Below are positions 61,801-64,000 of a stretch of 64,000 bases of DNA, one piece after another. The DNA is from Ahaetulla prasina. Taxonomy: Eukaryota > Chordata > Lepidosauria > Squamata > Colubridae. Position 1 is the first letter of the stretch, and each line of letters starts with the position of its first letter. The stretch is taken from assembly GCF_028640845.1 (NCBI RefSeq), contig NC_080543.1, forward strand, positions 15,719,858-15,783,857. Direction: 5' to 3'. The position numbers and the translations under genes were made by a program. The notes under the pieces are model-generated. The model was not told the origin of the DNA. It did not search any database and was given only the letters and a program-made list of their open reading frames with translations.

Positions 61801-63176
61801 CTGTGTATTTTGTTCTCTACCCAGAAGATTAACAGAATACATAAAACAGGCAGAGGTGGTATTCAGCAGGTTCTGACCAGTTCTGGAGAATCAGTAGCGG
61901 AAATTTTGAGTAGTTTGGAGAACCGATAAACACCACCTCTGACTGGCCCCACCTCCATCTATTCTCTGCTTCCCGAGTTCGAGCTGATCGGGAGGAAATG
62001 GGGACTTTGTAGTATCCTACCCCTGGAGTGGGGAGGGAATGGGGATTTTACATTATCCTTCCCCTGCCATGCCAACCAAGCCATGCCCACCAAGCCACAC
62101 CCACAGAACTGGTAGTAAAAAAAATTGAATCCCACCACTGAAAACAGGCACCAATGAACCTGTGGGACAACATTTATTTTTATGAATAGGCATACAGTAC
62201 AGGTAATTCTGTTTGTTTAATAACCGTTCAAAGTTACAGTGGCCCTGGTAAAAGTAATTCAAGAACATTTTCACACTTACAACAATTTACACTTACAAGC
62301 ATATGCACCAAGACAAATTCCTTGTGTGTCCAATCACACTTGGCCAATAAAAATTCTATTCTATTCTATTCTATTCTATTCTATTCTATTCTATTCTATT
62401 CTATTCTATTCTATTCTATTCTATTCTATTCTAATTGCAGCATTCCAGGGCTGGGTTCTACTTACCTTTACTACCAGTTCGTAGCAGGATCGCGCTGAAG
62501 CTTCCTGATGACGTTGGGGTTTGTGGGTGGAGCCTCCCCCCCCGGTTTTACTACTGGTTTGCAAGAACCGATCCGAACCGGTGGGAACCCACTACTGCAG
62601 CATCCCCATGATCACATGATTCATATTCAGACATTTGGCAACTGGCTCAATTTTTATGACGGTTGTGGTGTCCCCAGCATCATGTGATCACCGTTTGCGA
62701 CCTTCTGACAAGCAAAGCCAATGGGGAAGTCACATTCACTTAACAACTGTGTTACTAACTTCATAACTGCGGCGATTCACTGAACAATTGTGGCAAGAAA
62801 GGTTGTAAAATGGATCAAAACTCACTTAACAACTGTCTCGCTTAGCAACAGAAATGTTGGACTTGATTGTTGTCATAGGTCAAGGGCTACCTGTACTCAG
62901 ATGATCTTTGGATTTCAATTACAGTTTAATTTCATAGGGATATTTTGACTTCTTTCTTTTTAAGGATTTTCAAAGCCAGGAGCTTTTGTTAAACCTAATG
63001 AGACCTTTAAGTATGAGTGGAGAGTTCCTGAAAGCGTTGGACCTACACCCAGTGATCCAGCATGCCTCACATACCTGTATTATTCAGCAGTCGATCCATC
63101 GATGGATACTCACTCTGGTCTGATGGGACCGCTTATCATTTGTAAGAAGGATACTCTGAAATCCAATGGAAGCCAG
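46660..63176 (+). CDS. HEPHL1: Hephaestin-like multicopper ferroxidase (HEPHL1/zyklopen), 5' half in 9 exons
   Basis: Exons 46660-46829, 47877-48121, 49556-49768, 54164-54343, 56174-56428, 58560-58725, 60135-60274, 61381-61512 and 62965-63176 join with GT-AG introns and consistent phases (2,1,1,1,1,2,1,1,0). They give 1713 nt, 571 residues, about half of a ~1160-residue family protein; the gene runs off the right edge. A signal peptide ([20 protein letters not shown]) precedes [20 protein letters not shown]. Cupredoxin motifs follow: SVHPHGVFY and IYHSHI (domain 1), DVHSVHF and [13 protein letters not shown] (domain 2), MMPHGVAF and YLYYSAVDP (domain 3). From the family: a copper-dependent, secretory-pathway, membrane-anchored oxidase of Fe2+ to Fe3+ that supports iron export. 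The VEEYW, FIAAE and [11 protein letters not shown] blocks favour HEPHL1 over HEPH or ceruloplasmin. No frame damage is seen. Confidence 0.88.
47045..47665 (+). mobile_element. CR1 fragment in HEPHL1 intron 1, split by SINE-C (47263-47540)
   Basis: CR1: AGAGAAGAGCAACAAATATG and, after the insert, GGAGAAATTTCCTGACAG. Insert: GTGTGGCTCAGGCTGTAAGA (tRNA-like head), TGCAGGTTCTAGTCCCACC and a 3' end GAGAAGGGCGGGATATAAAT with poly(A). Confidence 0.75.
47672..47842. mobile_element. Tc1-like MITE right half
   Basis: TATGAGTCAGTTGTACAGCG, GAATTTTGGTCATGTGACC and GAACTGTTGTAAGTCAAGG, ending 34 bp before HEPHL1 exon 2. Confidence 0.55.
47877..48121 (+). CDS. HEPHL1: HEPHL1 exon 2
   Basis: The acceptor is TTTTCGTTGTAG and the donor ACAGAAG|GTAAAA. 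It encodes [32 protein letters not shown] and [17 protein letters not shown] supplies copper-ligand histidines in this family. Enters in phase 2, leaves in phase 1. Confidence 0.92.
48395..48690. mobile_element. Tc1-like MITE, degraded
   Basis: TGACCTGCACTGCCAGCTTC, GCAAGCAAAGTCAATGAG and GCAGGCACTACCTG followed by TA. Confidence 0.45.
49556..49768 (+). CDS. HEPHL1: HEPHL1 exon 3
   Basis: The acceptor is CTCTGTTTCAG and the donor AAGAAAG|GTACGG. It encodes [35 protein letters not shown] and [13 protein letters not shown]. The HSH motif is a trinuclear-centre ligand pair. Phase 1 at both ends. Confidence 0.92.
50070..50850 (+). mobile_element. SINE-B scrap followed by CR1-clade LINE 3' end
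   Basis: 50070-50165: GAAAGTGTTGGTTTAGAAACC and GTGAGTTCTAGCCCTTCC. 50183-50850: [21 protein letters not shown] frame, [16 protein letters not shown], then stop and AAGGGGCGTGCATAAGAGC. The LINE carries at least one in-frame stop. Confidence 0.75.
50998..51033 (+). repeat. (ACTAAT)n microsatellite
   Basis: About five ACTAAT units followed by AATAATAAT. Confidence 0.9.
51060..52135 (+). mobile_element. R4/Dong-like non-LTR retrotransposon, 3' part with REL-endonuclease remnant
   Basis: Upstream a frame reads [20 protein letters not shown]. The frame 51217-51525 reads [20 protein letters not shown] and [20 protein letters not shown]. It continues through a TGA into a zinc-knuckle-like [20 protein letters not shown] and then TPDITVVEN and [16 protein letters not shown], the PD-D/E signature of the restriction-like endonuclease found at the C-terminus of R2/R4-type elements. 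Several stops break it. It ends in (AATAAT)n. It lies in HEPHL1 intron 3. Confidence 0.75.
52140..54163. other. HEPHL1 intron 3, mostly unrecognised
   Basis: AT-rich intron. Recognised pieces: a CR1 3' end at 52605-52765 (GGGGTTGGACTAGAAGACC) and a Tc1-like MITE scrap at 53560-53640 (AACTGTTGTAAATCGAGGAC). Nothing coding until exon 4. Confidence 0.55.
54164..54343 (+). CDS. HEPHL1: HEPHL1 exon 4
   Basis: The acceptor is TTTCTTTTTTAAG; a second AG 9 bp downstream would lose three residues. The donor is CTAT|GTAAGT. It encodes [20 protein letters not shown] and [16 protein letters not shown]. The usual SNKMH/SNRMH block reads SNMML here. Intron 3 before it, about 4.4 kb, holds LINE inserts. 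Confidence 0.9.
55030..55954. mobile_element. CR1 fragment then TATAAGAC-family transposon remnant (HEPHL1 intron 4)
   Basis: 55075-55350 is antisense CR1 (TTGGTTCTCTCCCTGACTAG, TTGCTCTTCTCTGCACTC). 55355-55954 contains repeated CCTCCTTGCAG(T/C)GAACAGCAG units and ends with GTGTATAAGACACACCCAAA ... TCTTATATTCC and AAAAAATGCAGTA. Confidence 0.55.
56174..56428 (+). CDS. HEPHL1: HEPHL1 exon 5
   Basis: Acceptor ACATTCATAG, donor ATGGCAG|GTAAAC. It encodes [48 protein letters not shown] and [10 protein letters not shown], with the His and Cys/His ligands expected for a type 1 copper site in domain 2. Confidence 0.92.
56718..57275. mobile_element. Tc1-like MITE split by a 408-bp foldback element (56852-57259)
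   Basis: The outer copy begins GTTGTCCTTGACTTACGATC and resumes GTCTAAGACTACTTGTA. The inner element has 16-bp termini CAGGGTTGGCGAACCT and AGGTTCGCCAACCCTG, octamers GTCTAGGA and GTCTAAGA (one mismatch), and arms that pair over most of their length. Confidence 0.75.
57568..57827. mobile_element. Tc1-like MITE left part
   Basis: GTTAGTCCTCGACTTACAACC, TTAAGTGAATCACTGCAGAT and GTAACCGTCACACAG; interrupted by the Tc1 relic. Confidence 0.6.
57829..58422 (+). mobile_element. Tc1-type DNA transposon relic with long TIRs and transposase C-terminus
   Basis: The element is flanked by TA (57827-57828, 58423-58424) and has inverted ends of about 80-90 bp sharing GTGGCCAAAA and CTAATAACACCACTTTTTT. 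Between them a frame encodes the Tc1 DDE-transposase end, [15 protein letters not shown], stop, then LKKLG and [22 protein letters not shown] interrupts the frame after the ENLWS position. Internally deleted (594 bp against about 1.6 kb). In HEPHL1 intron 5. Confidence 0.82.
58560..58725 (+). CDS. HEPHL1: HEPHL1 exon 6
   Basis: Acceptor TCTGCCCTGCAG, donor TGACAG|GTCAGC. It encodes [14 protein letters not shown], the linker [20 protein letters not shown] and the start of domain 3. Enters in phase 1, leaves in phase 2. Confidence 0.9.
59099..59479. mobile_element. hAT-like MITE
   Basis: Ends CAGGGGTCAGCAACCTGTGG and AAAGTTGCCGACCCGTG, octamers GCTTAGAC and ACTTAGAC (one mismatch). The interior has two copies of AGGAGGAGACTCTATGG. 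Confidence 0.75.
59480..59690 (-). mobile_element. Old SINE-C copy
   Basis: ATGCCGCTTCATGGTGCTTT, CCCCCAACAATCTCTGGATCC and AACCACTGTGCCACCACAGC (antisense tRNA-like head). A shorter scrap of the same kind is at 955-1030. Confidence 0.55.
59764..59975. mobile_element. Foldback repeat, near-complete palindrome
   Basis: TCCCAAAGGTGTTTTTTCAA at the left pairs with AAAAGCACCTTTGGGA at the right, and TCACTTCTCATCCAAGAAG pairs with CTTCTTGGATGAGAAGCG around a short centre. Right flank CAACCATGACCTGGATGACT. Single arms of this repeat occur at 9170, 12434, 15325, 24040, 44346, 44517 and 60970. Confidence 0.7.
60135..60274 (+). CDS. HEPHL1: HEPHL1 exon 7
   Basis: Acceptor ATGTTTTCACAG, donor ATACTTG|GTATGA. 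It encodes [20 protein letters not shown] and EAHLGILG. Enters in phase 2, leaves in phase 1. Confidence 0.9.
60406..60788. mobile_element. GTGATGGCGAACCT-family MITE with short-period internal repeat
   Basis: Left CTGAGATGGCGAACCTATGG, right AAAAGGTTCACTATCACTG. 60490-60655 is a degenerate repeat of GAAAACAGCC/AAAATGGCC units. Confidence 0.6.
61381..61512 (+). CDS. HEPHL1: HEPHL1 exon 8
   Basis: Acceptor CTAATTTCAAG, donor GCTGATG|GTAAGT. It encodes [20 protein letters not shown] and [20 protein letters not shown]. Phase 1 at both ends. Confidence 0.92.
61851..62140. mobile_element. hAT-like MITE, perfect 8-bp TSD AAAACAGG
   Basis: The best-preserved copy of its family: CAGAGGTGGTATTCAGCAGG ... 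TTGAATCCCACCACTG, with AAAACAGG at 61843-61850 and 62141-62148. Confidence 0.88.
62200..62893. mobile_element. Tc1-like MITE carrying two nested insertions
   Basis: CAGGTAATTCTGTTTGTTTA at the left, TCATAGGTCAAGGGCTACCTG at the right, TA on each side. Split by an L3/CR1 tail (about 62283-62434) and a hAT-like MITE (62446-62597; octamers CAGCATTC and CAGCATCC). Confidence 0.7.
62297..62434 (+). repeat. L3/CR1 LINE tail with (ATTCT)n
   Basis: AAGCATATGCACCAAGACAA, CACACTTGGCCAATAAAAA-type end, then a pure (ATTCT)n from about 62356 to 62433, as at 10089-10204. Confidence 0.9.
62965..63176 (+). CDS. HEPHL1: HEPHL1 exon 9 (last in window)
   Basis: Acceptor CTTTCTTTTTAAG, donor AGCCAG|GTACAA, phase 0 out. 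It encodes [38 protein letters not shown] and [20 protein letters not shown]. The next exon is beyond 64000 or hidden after 63.8 kb; none was found. Confidence 0.9.
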
Positions 63177-63218
63177 GTACAAAGCTTGATAATATCTTGA
63201 ATGGTTGACCACCTAGGT

Positions 63219-63758
63219 CCGTGATGGCAAACCTATGGCACGCGTGCCAGAGTTGGCACACAGAGCCCTCTCTGTGGGCATGTGTGCTGTCACCAGCTGC
63301 TCTTCTGGTTTCCGGTGCACGCATGCTTACTGGCCAGCTGATCTTTGGGTTTCCGACGCTCCGGCACACATAAAGACCAGCTGGCTGGCGCGCATGTACA
63401 TGCCAGAAACCCAAAGACCAGGTGGCATGCGCACATCGGCCAGCTGGTCTTCGGGTTTCCGGGGCTCCAGTGCATGCATGCCAGTGGTGGTATTCAGCCG
63501 GTTCTATCCAGTTTGTGCGAACCGGTAGTGGTGGCTGCGTGTGGCTCCACCTACCCACCCGGTCGTAATCACATCCCATTTATTCACATTTTTGACACTC
63601 TGCGTATGCGTGGAAGGCCCTGCTCATGCAAGGTGGTGGTGAGCACGGTAGTACCCACTCACATTTGTGAACCGATAGCAAAGGTAAGTGAATACCATCC
63701 CTGACGCATGCGCGTTCCAATTTGGGCACTCAGTGCCGAAAAGGTTCACAAATCACTG
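63219..63758. mobile_element. GTGATGGCGAACCT-family hAT-like MITE, perfect TSD ACCTAGGT, with nested MITE
   Basis: Ends CCGTGATGGCAAACCTATGG and AAAAGGTTCACAAATCACTG. ACCTAGGT flanks exactly (63211-63218, 63759-63766). A second element at 63482-63703 (CAGTGGTGGTATTCAGCCGG ... GTGAATACCATCCCTG) has octamers ATGCATGC and ACGCATGC (one mismatch). Confidence 0.82.
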
Positions 63759-64000
63759 ACCTAGGTGGAATGAAAGGATGGTTGTTGCACACATCCAAAT
63801 GCAAAGTAACAACTCGACAATATAAGAGTTACCTTGCTGGGTCAGAAGACATCAAAGCTAGAAAGAGTTTGCATCCACTGTAATGGTCAGTTTAAGTCCC
63901 CAGGAAGGAAGACAACGTATATAGCCTAAGTTTTGATGTTTAGTTACAGCAAATTTGGTCACAATTACCAAAAGTGTTACAAGAGTTGTCATTAATTATA

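Noticed and set aside
46660..63176. Assignment as ceruloplasmin or hephaestin
   Set aside because: The VEEYWDY start, the FIAAE linker and the [11 protein letters not shown] block fit HEPHL1 better; ceruloplasmin lacks these combinations.
63177..64000. A tenth ferroxidase exon inside the window
   Set aside because: The expected next block (DKEF...FDEN type) was not found in any frame before 64000; the interval is a MITE nest and unassigned intron.

Overview
This is vertebrate nuclear DNA, almost certainly from a squamate reptile and most probably a snake. Evidence: GT-AG split genes with vertebrate family membership, and a dense repeat landscape. The repeats include CR1-clade LINEs, an L3/CR1 LINE whose 3' tail runs into (ATTCT)n (a snake hallmark), L2, L1 and R4/Dong-like LINE fragments, tRNA-derived SINEs, solo LTRs, a Tc1 relic, and many small non-autonomous DNA transposons flanked by 8-bp target-site duplications. 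There is no operon, CRISPR array or prokaryotic feature. All assignments come from reading the sequence and recalling protein families; no search was run.

Region 1 (1-18.1 kb, minus strand): the complete coding part of WDR73, a WD40-repeat protein. Eight exons can be joined with canonical splice sites and matching phases (17795-17877, 13488-13555, 11381-11469, 8061-8149, 4945-5012, 3108-3230, 1906-2277, 4-245). They add to 1134 nt, or 377 codons plus stop, close to the mammalian protein length. A GC-rich promoter with a CRE, GC boxes and CCAAT lies at about 17.88-18.1 kb. The introns are filled with SINEs, miniature transposons and solo LTRs.

Region 2 (18.1-27.2 kb): a block of nested retroelements. 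It includes the longest LINE in the window (about 3 kb, 20.9-23.9 kb, minus strand; endonuclease and reverse transcriptase recognisable, broken by nonsense mutations and deletions).

Region 3 (27.6-28.7 kb, plus strand): a large intact coding exon for a coiled-coil protein with one C-terminal membrane segment. Its membrane segment and tail resemble TMCO5. It lacks an N-terminal ATG and starts at a good splice acceptor, so at least one 5' exon is missing from this annotation.

Region 4 (28.7-46.6 kb): intergenic repeats, including a direct duplication of about 0.92 kb (39.7 and 42.0 kb), two LTRs, and a GC-rich minisatellite-like tract at 45.4-45.7 kb.

Region 5 (46.66 kb to the right edge, plus strand): the 5' half of a hephaestin/ceruloplasmin-family multicopper ferroxidase, best matching HEPHL1 (zyklopen). 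Nine exons with consistent phases encode the signal peptide and the first ~570 residues; the gene continues beyond the window.

The three genes are not visibly connected in function. The most unusual content is the repeat fraction: about twenty hAT-like miniature elements with 8-bp duplications (seven of them perfect), several nested in one another; long foldback hairpins; and LTRs that carry a recurring acidic-then-basic open frame.
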